Program-made: the position numbers and the translations under genes
Shown: positions 17,401 through 25,248 of the stretch, in pieces
How the letters are laid out: every line of letters starts with the position of its first letter
Numbering within the stretch: position 1 is the stretch's first letter
Source: Ignavibacteria bacterium
Lineage (GTDB): Bacteria > Bacteroidota > Ignavibacteria > UBA10030 > SZUA-254
DNA length: 44,784 nucleotides
NCBI GenBank assembly: GCA_016178625.1
Contig: JACOSX010000106.1
Coordinates: 1 to 44,784, forward strand
Direction: 5' to 3'
Notes under the pieces: generated by a model
Database searches by the model: none
What the model was told of the DNA's origin: nothing
What the model saw: only the letters and a program-made list of their open reading frames with translations

Positions 17401-17708
17401 TCTTTCTTGTCCTCGACAACCTTCTGTATGTTATTTCCTGTCTTGCGCTGTTCCTTTGAACTTTGGTGTTTTGCGCCGGCAGTTTCCATAACAATAGTTG
17501 GCACCCCATGTTGTGCCATCACTGTCTTGATAAATCTTTGATAAGCAATCGCAGCAAAATTGTGGGGATCAATGATCAAGATTTTCTCCACTTCCTGGAG
17601 AGCACCTTCGTACCTTCCCGCGTTCAGCAACTCCTCCGCGGTCTTGAGATGCGACCCGCTATTGCTCTTCTTCGATTTCTTACCAGATTGTAATGTCTCA
17701 CGTTTCAT
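14481..17708 (-). CDS. Membrane-anchored TPR protein with six 100-residue tandem repeats
   Basis: A 1075-residue protein of unknown role. I start at ATG 17708 (MKRETLQ), which has AAGAGA at a good distance; an in-frame TTG at 17738 is less likely. After an N-terminal TPR-like unit come six copies of a unit of about 100 residues, each with one helical hairpin (for example ALEEITDYLVSDPDN, then ALSLRLKIL) and an acidic, Gln/Glu-rich linker. A single transmembrane helix (about 730-753, GLWWIVASTIVIIVG) follows a basic IDRKKNS, so by the positive-inside rule the repeats are cytoplasmic and the C-terminal TPR domain (about 780-1070) is periplasmic. It follows cheB by 48 bases and so probably belongs to the chemosensory operon as scaffold or output factor. 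Confidence 0.78.
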   Translation of the reverse strand: MKRETLQSGKKSKKSNSGSHLKTAEELLNAGRYEGALQEVEKILIIDPHNFAAIAYQRFIKTVMAQHGVPTIVMETAGAKHQSSKEQRKTGNNIQKVVEDKKDFQIEKIERKTERLQQQEVDAVFAKERTDKQYQFRIAKAEVLFSRGDLGGALEEITDYLVSDPDNATALSLRLKILHTQEHRGSEEQRKTEDRVPEVTGEKVDSQAEKVESTEENSQRLGGEAGLAEEKKDKQRQFRIAKAEVLFNQGNLDRALEEITDYLLSDPDNLKALSLRLKILQAQQDLGEPLKIPDEVQEVAEEQIDSQAEKVESKEEHSQQHGDDADLAKKKKDKNHQFRIAKAEVLFNRGDFGRALEEITGYLVSDPDNATALSLRSTILQAQQSLEDQRKPEDNVQNVAEEKIDVQKVERKEEHSQQHGDDANLAKKKKTKKRQHRIAKAEVLLNRGDLGEALEEITDYLVSHPDNATALSLRSEIVQAQQRLEDQRKPEDNVQDVAEEKKDFRVEKIESNKENSRQHDGDAAVVKEEKDESLDFKFTNAEILFNRGDLNEALEEITDYLVSHPDNATALSLRLKILHTQAQQDSKEQHKTEDEVPEVAEEKIDVQAEKIESNEGNSQPHAGDAGLLKEKMDERYNFKFANAEILFNRGDLGGALEEITNYLVSHPDNSRALSLRLKILHRQAQQDHETLKEKTPQREEAPPKETPKREVLKKEPVAPIQAIDRKKNSFTGLWWIVASTIVIIVGTTIGIVFWLHRETPSNLVIPATSVATDASREAPARVVTTESIESLLSRGETFAKKKEYLSALNEYQKVIALAPNKSEAYLAEGNIYGLVGKYDDAMNALSQAFKLNPKDTTVLLTLASVKHLSGLPIEAVQYLDMTLPLVADSNQYLSGPIANAIMFDPVLLARYGGRVSASFERGLKIKSKDYVTKYRFARLLQAMNKTKEAKALFESNIDQLLESIQVDQNDGRSMIYLALILTREGRFQEAISFADDARQSGKNDPEILYKISQMYALQMRSPKKKDIDNQKKKRALEALREALVLDYRVEELTNADFYNLLNQGEFQERIKRSLK
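15640..17340 (-). repeat. About 300-bp in-frame tandem repeats (six copies)
   Basis: A marker ATTATCCGG (plus strand, coding Pro-Asp-Asn) recurs at 15702, 16008, 16308, 16602, 16902 and 17208. The spacings are 306, 300, 294, 300 and 306 bases, all multiples of three. Helical parts are better conserved than linkers. The unit is far longer than a CRISPR repeat and is plainly coding. Confidence 0.9.
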
Positions 17709-17756
17709 TACAATTCTCTTTTGATCTATCTGTGTCAAAGGTCAGGGGACAGTGAT

Positions 17757-18848
17757 TTATGTATTCATTCTTGCGAGCTGGATAAGTGCCCGAGGAATTT
17801 CTCCAAGAGGCAGAATAATATCTGTTAATCTGTTATCGACTGCAACTTTTGGCATTCCATAAACAACACAACTTTCCTTGTCCTGAGCAATAACGTAACC
17901 ATTTCTTTGCTTGATCATTTTCAATCCTTGTAATCCATCTTTCCCCATCCCCGTCATGATGACACCGATGATCGGTCCTTGGAAACTCTGAGCTGCTGAT
18001 TCCATCGCAATATCCACCGATGGCCTATACATCGTATTCAGCGGATCAACTGATACCCTCGTTTTTACACACGTGTTTTCTTGTGACAACGTTAGATGTT
18101 GACCACCAGGAGCAATGAGAACAAGTCCTGGTTCAATCGTATCACCATCTTCCGCTTCTCGTACCCGAACTTGACTGAGATTATTGAGCCGATCAGCTAA
18201 GGACTTTGTGAACCGCGGAGGCATATGTTGGACGATGATTATCCCAAGGGGAAAATCCGACGGTAATTGTGGAATCGTTTGCAAGAGGGCAAACGGGCCA
18301 CCCGTTGAAATACCTATAACGACCGCTTTAAACTCAGTCTTTGGCAGCCTCAAGTTCCAATTATTGTCAACTATCCGTCTCTGGCTTTCTTGATGCAGGG
18401 GGATTTTAGTTGAGCTTCCATTAAGACGTCGGAATTGACGAGAACGGTTCTTTGTAATTTGTTTTACTTTAGAGATGAGTTCTTCTTTGATCTTCACAAT
18501 ATCCAGCGAAACGTACGAGAGTTCCTTTGGAATAAAATCTACAGCACCAAGATTGAGCGCATCGAGCGTAGTTTGCGATCCCTCTGTTGTCAAGGAACTT
18601 ACGACAAGCACCGGTAAAGGCATGTCTTTCATGATGGTACCAAGCGCTGTTAGGCCGTCCATTCCCGGCATTTCTAGATCAAGCGTCACAAGATCCGGCT
18701 TAAACCGCTGAATTTTTTCGATTCCATCTCTACCATCACGCGCAGTCGCAACTACCTGAATATCTGGGTCAGATTGGAGCATCATAGAAAGTGCCCTTCT
18801 CATGAATGCCGAATCATCAATGATGACAATCTTAATAGTTTTGTTCAA
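17757..18848 (-). CDS. cheB: Chemotaxis protein-glutamate methylesterase/deamidase
   Basis: A 363-residue CheB. The N-terminal receiver (1-125) has Asp11-Asp12 and phosphoacceptor Asp57 (LVTLDLEMPGMDGL). After a linker (130-170) the C-terminal methylesterase has the triad Ser181 (GISTGGP), His208 (IVQHMP) and Asp304 (TGMGKDG). It removes methyl groups from chemoreceptor glutamates when phosphorylated by CheA, reversing CheR (22310-23191). It follows cheA by 45 bases. Confidence 0.96.
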   Translation of the reverse strand: MNKTIKIVIIDDSAFMRRALSMMLQSDPDIQVVATARDGRDGIEKIQRFKPDLVTLDLEMPGMDGLTALGTIMKDMPLPVLVVSSLTTEGSQTTLDALNLGAVDFIPKELSYVSLDIVKIKEELISKVKQITKNRSRQFRRLNGSSTKIPLHQESQRRIVDNNWNLRLPKTEFKAVVIGISTGGPFALLQTIPQLPSDFPLGIIIVQHMPPRFTKSLADRLNNLSQVRVREAEDGDTIEPGLVLIAPGGQHLTLSQENTCVKTRVSVDPLNTMYRPSVDIAMESAAQSFQGPIIGVIMTGMGKDGLQGLKMIKQRNGYVIAQDKESCVVYGMPKVAVDNRLTDIILPLGEIPRALIQLARMNT

Positions 18849-18893
18849 GTAATTGATTCTCCTCTTACATAAGAAATTTTCAGAACAAGCATT

Positions 18894-20606
18894 TCATGAA
18901 CGACGGGCATAGAGTTCCATAAATTGACCCACATCAATAATCATCATCACCTTTCCGTCACCCAGAATCGTAGAGCCGCTAATGCCTGGAACGTTTCCCA
19001 AATATCGGCCGAGCGATCTGATCACCAATTCCTTTTGTCCAAGAAGTGAATCGACAACTATTCCGAGTCGTTGATCTGCTAAGCCTGTAACGACAATGTA
19101 TCTCCATTGCGGCTCTGTGCCGTTGACATTCACTCCCAGCACTTGTGAGATTTGTGCAAGAGGAAGAATCATATTCCTGAGACGGTAGACTTCTCTGCCG
19201 TCGATTGTATCGATTTCGTTTGCCTCAACCCGTACGACTTCGAGGACCGAGCCTATTGGAATGGAGAAAATTTCTTCACCAGCTTTGACAAGAAGCCCCT
19301 GAATAACTGCCAGTGTCAACGGTAGTTTAAGAACGAACTTGGATCCAACACCGATTTCAGACTCAATATCAATAATGCCTTTAAGCTTGGATATATTTGT
19401 TCGCACAACATCCAGCCCGACCCCTCGACCAGAGACATGAGTCACTTGCTCAGCTGTAGTGAAGCCCGGTTCAAAAATAAGATTGAACGCGTCACGCTTG
19501 GTCATTTCACGAGCACGAGCTTCACTAATTAATCCCTTCTTTAGTGCAGCTTGCGTGAGCTTTTCCGGATCCATCCCCCGTCCATCATCTTGTATGGTAA
19601 TGACAATCTGATTTCCTTCCCGCTCGACCCGTACAATGATAGTCCCCTTAGAAGCTTTACCGACCTTTTGTCGTTCCTCCGGTAGTTCTATTCCATGATC
19701 TGCGGCGTTGCGAAGAATATGGATTAACGGATCGTTTAGCTCATCAATGATAAATTTGTCGATCTCCGTATCTTCTCCGTAGATTTGAAGCTCAATATTC
19801 TTGGACATTTCTCTGCTCACGTCCCTTATCAAACGCGGAAGCCTGTTCACAAGCTTCTCAATCGGGATCATCCGTGTTTTCAGCACCGCCATCTGAAGTT
19901 CTGTCGTGATAAAATCGATCTGCGAGCTTGTTTCTATGGCTTGTTCCGCGAGTGGAAAATCATCGTACTCCTCATTCATTTTTTGGGTCACCATCCCAAG
20001 CCGGTTTCGAGCTAATACCAATTCACCTACGAGGTTCATTAACTCATTGATACGGCCAACATCAACGCGGATGACGGAATCCGTTGTCTTTGACGTTACA
20101 GGGGTAGAGGAAGAGGATGTTTGATCCTTGTCTGGCGATAGAACGGGATGAGATGCATTCGGTGTTTTTGTTGAAACCTTGGCAATCGTCCGGAGTTGTT
20201 TAAGAACTTTTGACAGATCTATTGGTTCGCTGTTTTGAGTTTGGATTCGTTCAAACAGAATTTTTAAGAAGTCATAAGTCCCCAAGAGCACATCGACCAT
20301 GTCGGTAGTAAGCTTGAGATCTCCCTTGCGAAGTTTGTTCAGCACATCCTCCAACGCATGGGCAAGTTCCGTCATCTGATCAAAGCCAAGGAATGAAGAA
20401 GTTCCTTTGATTGTATGCACCGCCCGAAAGACCTTTTGATGCAGCTCTTTATCGGTAGGCCGGTTTTCCAGATCCAGTAAATCTTGACCAAGTTGGTCAA
20501 GCAGCTCTCGATTTTCAACGATATAGCATTCGACTAACTCTTCAAGCTCATTCTTGACCTCACCTGTTCGGCCTTTCGGTTTGTTGTCTTGATCAGTCTG
20601 GGTCAT
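18894..20606 (-). CDS. cheA: Chemotaxis histidine kinase CheA, without a P2 domain
   Basis: A 570-residue soluble kinase that phosphorylates CheY and CheB. P1/Hpt is at 18-125 with His64 (RAVHTIKGTSSFLGF). A linker rich in Ser, Thr and Pro (about 140-178) leads straight to the P3 dimerisation helices (180-250). P4 carries the N box (HILRNAADHG, 297-306), G1 (DDGRGMD, 340-346) and G2 (GRGVGLDV, 393-400). P5 is CheW-like (about 430-570). The CheY/CheB-docking P2 domain of the E. coli protein is absent, so transfer to the two CheYs must be direct. There is one Hpt and no receiver, so this is not a ChpA-type hybrid. Confidence 0.96.
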   Translation of the reverse strand: MTQTDQDNKPKGRTGEVKNELEELVECYIVENRELLDQLGQDLLDLENRPTDKELHQKVFRAVHTIKGTSSFLGFDQMTELAHALEDVLNKLRKGDLKLTTDMVDVLLGTYDFLKILFERIQTQNSEPIDLSKVLKQLRTIAKVSTKTPNASHPVLSPDKDQTSSSSTPVTSKTTDSVIRVDVGRINELMNLVGELVLARNRLGMVTQKMNEEYDDFPLAEQAIETSSQIDFITTELQMAVLKTRMIPIEKLVNRLPRLIRDVSREMSKNIELQIYGEDTEIDKFIIDELNDPLIHILRNAADHGIELPEERQKVGKASKGTIIVRVEREGNQIVITIQDDGRGMDPEKLTQAALKKGLISEARAREMTKRDAFNLIFEPGFTTAEQVTHVSGRGVGLDVVRTNISKLKGIIDIESEIGVGSKFVLKLPLTLAVIQGLLVKAGEEIFSIPIGSVLEVVRVEANEIDTIDGREVYRLRNMILPLAQISQVLGVNVNGTEPQWRYIVVTGLADQRLGIVVDSLLGQKELVIRSLGRYLGNVPGISGSTILGDGKVMMIIDVGQFMELYARRS

Positions 20607-20681
20607 TCAGCCACGTTTGATAATAAATCAACAAGAAAATAATGCATTAAAATTAGTTCTGTCTGTTCAGTCTACACTTAA

Positions 20682-21413
20682 TCACTTTTTACCTTGCTTT
20701 CGCTTCCATTCGTCGATGATCTGATCAACAACATCTTGCTCTGCCTTCAGCGCAGATGTGCTCGCTTCAATATCTTGCACTGATCCGGGACCTGTTGTCC
20801 CCCCGATTCGTTTCTTTAAGTCGAAATGTTTAAGAATAAGGATCAATTGTTGCTGAATAGAAGAGACTAAATCTTTCGCAGTGCTGACTTGTTGCGAGGT
20901 AATATCTTGTACTTGCAATGCCACTGTAATTTTTAGAAAATCGTCTGTAGTCTCGTCGAGGTACTTCCCAATCGCGGCGATCGAACCCGCTTCATCTGAT
21001 AACTGCAAATACTTATCCAAGAGAATAGAAAGTGTAGAAATTTCAGGTGTCACCCATGATGATGAACCGGCCGATTTCAATCGCTCGGAGATTTGACGAA
21101 GAAGATCTTGTTGATAATCACTGCCAACCTTCAGTTTATTGAGAATGCTTTTCGTGACCTCAATTCGCTTGCTCAAGTTTTCAAGAATATTTAAGATTTC
21201 CATCGCCGCATATTCGGTCGCCTGATTAACATCCTCAAGGTCTACCGATGCCCTAGGGATTTTGGTTGAACATTCCTCCAGGGCGCTCTTGACATTGCCG
21301 AGGAGCGGGATCACACGCTCCAGCATCTGCGCAAAGCTCTCAATGACTCCGGCATCTAGGGGAATTGTGTTTTCAGCAGTGGAATCACCTGATGGGATGA
21401 AATGATTCTCCAT
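20682..21413 (-). CDS. cheZ: CheZ-like CheY-P phosphatase
   Basis: A 243-residue, mostly helical protein. The segment ALQVQDITSQQV matches the CheZ active-site helix (Asp-x-x-x-Gln), here Asp170 and Gln174; the glutamine orients water for attack on phospho-Asp of CheY. The C-terminal tail after a flexible linker, QDVVDQIIDEW, resembles the short amphipathic helix by which CheZ captures CheY. The start is supported by GGAG upstream. Overall similarity to E. coli CheZ is low, so the call rests on these two motifs, the helical build and the position between cheY and cheA. Confidence 0.82.
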   Translation of the reverse strand: MENHFIPSGDSTAENTIPLDAGVIESFAQMLERVIPLLGNVKSALEECSTKIPRASVDLEDVNQATEYAAMEILNILENLSKRIEVTKSILNKLKVGSDYQQDLLRQISERLKSAGSSSWVTPEISTLSILLDKYLQLSDEAGSIAAIGKYLDETTDDFLKITVALQVQDITSQQVSTAKDLVSSIQQQLILILKHFDLKKRIGGTTGPGSVQDIEASTSALKAEQDVVDQIIDEWKRKQGKK

Positions 21414-21465
21414 TGGTTTATTCTCCTCGATGAATGATCATTCGTTAATGGATGATATGTTTCCG

Positions 21466-21858
21466 CTACGCATTCTTCGGTTCCGTGGATTTTAAAATTT
21501 TGTCAATTTTTTCCTTGAGACTCTGAGGTGAAAATGGCTTGAGAATATAATCGTTAATTTCCGCACCCCTCGCTTTGAGAACATCATCTTTACTTCCTCG
21601 AGTTGTTATCATCAAAATGGGCAGGCGTGAAAAGAAGCCATTTCCTCTTATCCATGAGGCGAGTTCTAAGCCAGTCATTTCTGGCATGTTCCAATCGGCG
21701 ATGACGAAGTCAGCACCTTTATCCAAGAGCTTTTGCAAAGCATCTTGTCCATCCTCCGCTTCTATGAGATTATCATAGCCAATGGCTCTGAGGGCGTTGA
21801 TAATAATCCGACGCATAGTGACTGAATCATCAACGACAAGAAATTTCGGTGATCCCAT
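21466..21858 (-). CDS. cheY: CheY-type single-domain response regulator (first)
   Basis: A 130-residue receiver with Asp10-Asp11, phosphoacceptor Asp55 (FVIADWNMPEMTGLEL) and Lys107 (YILKPF). The DWNMP block is the form seen in true chemotaxis CheY proteins, so it is the better candidate for the CheZ substrate. A good ribosome site (AAGGGA) precedes the ATG. It lies between the second CheY and the CheZ-like gene. Confidence 0.92.
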   Translation of the reverse strand: MGSPKFLVVDDSVTMRRIIINALRAIGYDNLIEAEDGQDALQKLLDKGADFVIADWNMPEMTGLELASWIRGNGFFSRLPILMITTRGSKDDVLKARGAEINDYILKPFSPQSLKEKIDKILKSTEPKNA

Positions 21859-21925
21859 AGTGGTTCCCTTTACGAGTTACTTACTTGAAAATCAACAAAT
21901 AGTTGGATTTCATGATACATATCAA

Positions 21926-22303
21926 TTACATATCAGAAGAGCTAATGCATTTTGAAACCTCATATTGGATTTTCTCAGGCTTGAAAGGTTTCATGACATA
22001 GGATGTAACGCCAAGCTTCACGCCAATCTCCTTATTTTTCTCTTCGGGAAGTGATGTCAGAACAATGACAGGCACATCCTGATACTCGGAATTCTCTCGC
22101 AATGCTTTGATGAATTCAAAGCCATCCATATTCGGCATATTAAGGTCAGTTATAACAAGGTCAACCTTTTTGGTTGGCAATTTCTCCAGGGCATCCATCC
22201 CGTCGCAGGCGGTCAACACATCAAATCCCTGCAAGGAGAGCGACACGGAGACAAACTTCCTTATTGTCGAAGAATCATCCACAACAAGAATGCTTTTGGC
22301 CAT
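21926..22303 (-). CDS. CheY-like single-domain response regulator (second)
   Basis: A 125-residue receiver with Asp9-Asp10, phosphoacceptor Asp53 (LVITDLNMPNMDGFEF) and Lys105 (YVMKPF). It is clearly diverged from its neighbour at 21466, so the two are not a recent duplication; one may act as a phosphate sink or drive a second output. It begins six bases after the cheR stop. Confidence 0.92.
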   Translation of the reverse strand: MAKSILVVDDSSTIRKFVSVSLSLQGFDVLTACDGMDALEKLPTKKVDLVITDLNMPNMDGFEFIKALRENSEYQDVPVIVLTSLPEEKNKEIGVKLGVTSYVMKPFKPEKIQYEVSKCISSSDM

Positions 22304-22309
22304 TGTTTT

Positions 22310-23191
22310 TTATTCCTTCACGTATGTAACTGTTTTGGGAAAATTGATTACCTTAAACGCTTTTGAAATCCCGTGCAATGTTTCAGCATAGCCGATAAAA
22401 AGATACCCTCCTCGACTCATGCTGTCATAAAGATTAGAAACCACCTGAATCTTTGACTTTGTGTCAAAATAAATGAGCACGTTGCAACAAAATATCAAAT
22501 CAAAGTTCCTCATCAGTCGCATCCCTGTTTGGTCGTAGAGATTCAGATACTCGAATCTCACAAGACGTTTCACCTCGTCGCGAATGCAATATCGAGAGTC
22601 TTGGCAGATGATATACTTATCAAGGTAGTACTTCGGCATATTCCGCACAGAATTTTCTCGATAGATCCCTTTCCTAGCAGTGTCCAAGATCAATAAACTA
22701 ATGTCTGTTCCCATTATCTCAATGTCAAGTCCGGGAAAACGTGGCTTCAGTTTTTCCAGATAGATCATCGCTAACGTGTACGCTTCCTCACCCGAAGAAC
22801 TCCCCGCACTCCATACGCGAATCTTGGCTCGTCCGTTGACCCGCCTCGCTTCAAGGATTTCTGCGATAAGTTTGTGTTCCAGTGCTTCAAGCTGGGCTGG
22901 GTTGCGAAAGAAACACGTTTCTTTAATCGTGATGGCATCGTACAGAAATTTACGTTCTTCATCTTTTTGGAGACCGAATTTCACCAGATGGCAGTAATCC
23001 TCGAAATTTTTCATGCCGAGAACTTGAAGCCGTTTGCCTATTCTTCCTTCAAGCAAATACTTCTTGTTATCCTGAAAATAGATTCCCGTTTGCTCGTAGA
23101 TGAAACTACGCAACAACTGGAAGGTCCCATCCGATAATTCAGGTTGTGGAACGAATAGGGATCTTTTTGTTATAATCGAGGGTGCTGACAA
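22310..23191 (-). CDS. cheR: Chemotaxis protein methyltransferase
   Basis: A 293-residue SAM-dependent enzyme that methylates chemoreceptor glutamates. The N-terminal helical domain (20-85) is followed by TIKETCFFRNP (88-98), the SAM loop VWSAGSSSGEEAYTLAM (127-142), GTDIS (161-165) and FCCNVLIYFD (234-243). No TPR tail. The only start that gives a full N-terminal domain is TTG at 23191, three bases after the HEAT-gene stop and without a clear ribosome site, so low-level, coupled initiation is likely. Confidence 0.94.
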   Translation of the reverse strand: MSAPSIITKRSLFVPQPELSDGTFQLLRSFIYEQTGIYFQDNKKYLLEGRIGKRLQVLGMKNFEDYCHLVKFGLQKDEERKFLYDAITIKETCFFRNPAQLEALEHKLIAEILEARRVNGRAKIRVWSAGSSSGEEAYTLAMIYLEKLKPRFPGLDIEIMGTDISLLILDTARKGIYRENSVRNMPKYYLDKYIICQDSRYCIRDEVKRLVRFEYLNLYDQTGMRLMRNFDLIFCCNVLIYFDTKSKIQVVSNLYDSMSRGGYLFIGYAETLHGISKAFKVINFPKTVTYVKE

Positions 23192-23194
23192 GCG

Positions 23195-24646
23195 CTAGAA
23201 TTTTTTATTGATCGATGTTTTAGGAGCGTCTGTTACCGGATCATCAGAATATCCGCTTGATTTGAGTGTTGTAGCTGCTACCTTGCGTACCATTTCATCA
23301 TCGTCCTCGAGATAGCGAGAAATGAAATCTATGGCGCGCCGATCGGCAATTGTTGCCAACAACTCAATGATATGAATACGCAACCAGCTATCAAGGTCGT
23401 TCATAACCTTTTCCAGAAATTCTACTGCCCTGTCACCATCGAGATGAAAGAGGGTATCGATAATGGCGCCACGGGTTTGATCGGCTGCATTGTTCCACTC
23501 CTGTGCGACGAGGTCAAATGCACGATGAAGGAGGTCGTCGGGAAGAGGAGCGGCAGAGCTGTTAGTGAGTCGCTGTTTGTACTTCTCCGCGAGTTTGCCT
23601 AACAGGATAATGGTTTCGTTTCTTGCAATTGTCCTTGTTCCTTCCAGCATCTCGGTGACAATGGAAAAGGATTCATCATCCTTTTCGATAATGGGAAAGA
23701 TAACCGAATCGAGTTCCTGAGAGAGTCCTAACGAATAGATTAATGTTCGGATCACTTCGGCATCGATACAATGTGCAAGCCCTTTCACTGCACTCATCTT
23801 CACATTCATGTCATCATGTTGAAGGGCATCGAGCAAATCATATTTAAGGCTCTCAGAAACTTGGAGAGAACTCTTGAGCCGTTCCGAGATCTGAATAATT
23901 GTATGCATGAGGGCCTTTCGTAGTCTGCCCTTGACATCATTGATGTGATTTTGAAGCACCTGTAAGGCATCTTTATTGCCACATTGACCCAACGCTTCGA
24001 TGATAGTAAACATGACTAAAGGATCTGCCGAGGGGTTACTAATATAATGCTTGAATTTCTGCAAAAGAAAGTCACAGGAATTTTTGCCGCCAATTTTCCC
24101 GAGGGCTTCAGCGACATAAGCTTGCGTAAACTCTTTCTCATCAAACATCGGGCAGAGAGAGGATGCCGCCTTGGGACTGCCTATGTTCCCCAACGCCTCA
24201 ACTGCAGACAGAACTACGTTTTCATCAGGATCTCGCAGCAGTGGTAAAATATGAGGTAGAAGCTTCTCGTTGCCAATCAATCCGAGAAGATCCAATGCAA
24301 ATTTTCGAACGTCATGGCTCGGGTCATTGATATACGGTAAGAGAGCCGGAACCGAGTCTTTTCCCCAATTCTCCAAGAGCTCTCGAGCAAGATTACGAGC
24401 CGTAATATTTTCATCGCGAATAAAGTCGGCGACAGCTTGCACGACACTTTCACAACCATGCACACAGAGGGAACGTGAAGCCGCATCTCTCACCCCTTTG
24501 TTCTCATCCCACAGAGCTGCTGTTAAAGCAGTTATCGCTTGCTCTTCATTACAATTCGCAAGCTCCTCAGCTGAGTGCCTTCGCACATCTGGGTTATTAT
24601 CTGTTAACAGATCAATGATCTGTTGCTTGATTGTTTCTGATGCCAT
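23195..24646 (-). CDS. HEAT-repeat protein within the chemosensory operon
   Basis: A 483-residue protein made of HEAT/PBS-lyase-like helical repeats, with the typical DxxxxVRxxAxxxL pattern (for example DVRKFALDLLGLIGNEKLL and DENVVLSAVEALGNIGSPKAA). No signal peptide or membrane helix, so it is cytoplasmic. I start at ATG 24646 (MASETIKQQ); a GTG at 24691 is possible but has no ribosome site. HEAT proteins are protein-interaction scaffolds. Its place between cheW and cheR suggests it binds array components or the methylation machinery, but nothing in the sequence shows its partner. No Cys/His pattern for a lyase was noted. Confidence 0.85.
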   Translation of the reverse strand: MASETIKQQIIDLLTDNNPDVRRHSAEELANCNEEQAITALTAALWDENKGVRDAASRSLCVHGCESVVQAVADFIRDENITARNLARELLENWGKDSVPALLPYINDPSHDVRKFALDLLGLIGNEKLLPHILPLLRDPDENVVLSAVEALGNIGSPKAASSLCPMFDEKEFTQAYVAEALGKIGGKNSCDFLLQKFKHYISNPSADPLVMFTIIEALGQCGNKDALQVLQNHINDVKGRLRKALMHTIIQISERLKSSLQVSESLKYDLLDALQHDDMNVKMSAVKGLAHCIDAEVIRTLIYSLGLSQELDSVIFPIIEKDDESFSIVTEMLEGTRTIARNETIILLGKLAEKYKQRLTNSSAAPLPDDLLHRAFDLVAQEWNNAADQTRGAIIDTLFHLDGDRAVEFLEKVMNDLDSWLRIHIIELLATIADRRAIDFISRYLEDDDEMVRKVAATTLKSSGYSDDPVTDAPKTSINKKF

Positions 24647-24710
24647 AATGTTTATTCCATATATTGACTGATGTTCATAGCTTGTCGGCACATTGGTTCG
24701 GATATTTGCT

Positions 24711-25214
24711 TCACACTACCGTTTTCAGCTGTTCTTTTTCGTTGGGCGACAATACTTTTTCCAGATCAAGGAGAATCAGCAACCTATCGTCCAGTTTTCC
24801 AACGGCGGTGATGTATTCTGCTGCGATGCTAGAAATAACACGGGGTGGTGGTTCCGTCACACTCTTTGGAATCCGCAGTACTTCTCTCACCGTGTCTACC
24901 ACAAATCCCACAACATGATCACCGACTTCAACAATAATGATGCGTGTGTCTTTATCATGCTTCTTTGTCGTTATCCCAAATCGCCGACGTAAATCGATGA
25001 TCGGGATGACTTTGCCGCGAAGATTAATAACACCTTCAACATATTCCGGTGCGTTAGGTACCCTCGTTATTTCCAATTTTCGGTTGATTTCTTGTACCTG
25101 GAGAATGTCCATACCAAACTCCTCGTCACCAACATTGAATGTCACGAGTTGGATGAGCTCCTGTGTTCGAGTTTGGTCCTTCAACTCACTCTTTATCGAT
25201 TTGATGACTGTCAT
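24711..25214 (-). CDS. cheW: Chemotaxis coupling protein
   Basis: A 167-residue single CheW domain that links receptors to CheA. The family block EGVINLRGKVIPIIDLRRRF (60-79) is intact, as are EEFGMDILQVQEI and LLILLDLEKVL. A ribosome site AAGGGA precedes the start. It follows the chemoreceptor gene by 34 bases. Confidence 0.96.
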   Translation of the reverse strand: MTVIKSIKSELKDQTRTQELIQLVTFNVGDEEFGMDILQVQEINRKLEITRVPNAPEYVEGVINLRGKVIPIIDLRRRFGITTKKHDKDTRIIIVEVGDHVVGFVVDTVREVLRIPKSVTEPPPRVISSIAAEYITAVGKLDDRLLILLDLEKVLSPNEKEQLKTVV

Positions 25215-25248
25215 TCCGAGGGTCCCTTTTCTTCTCTATAAATGATGC

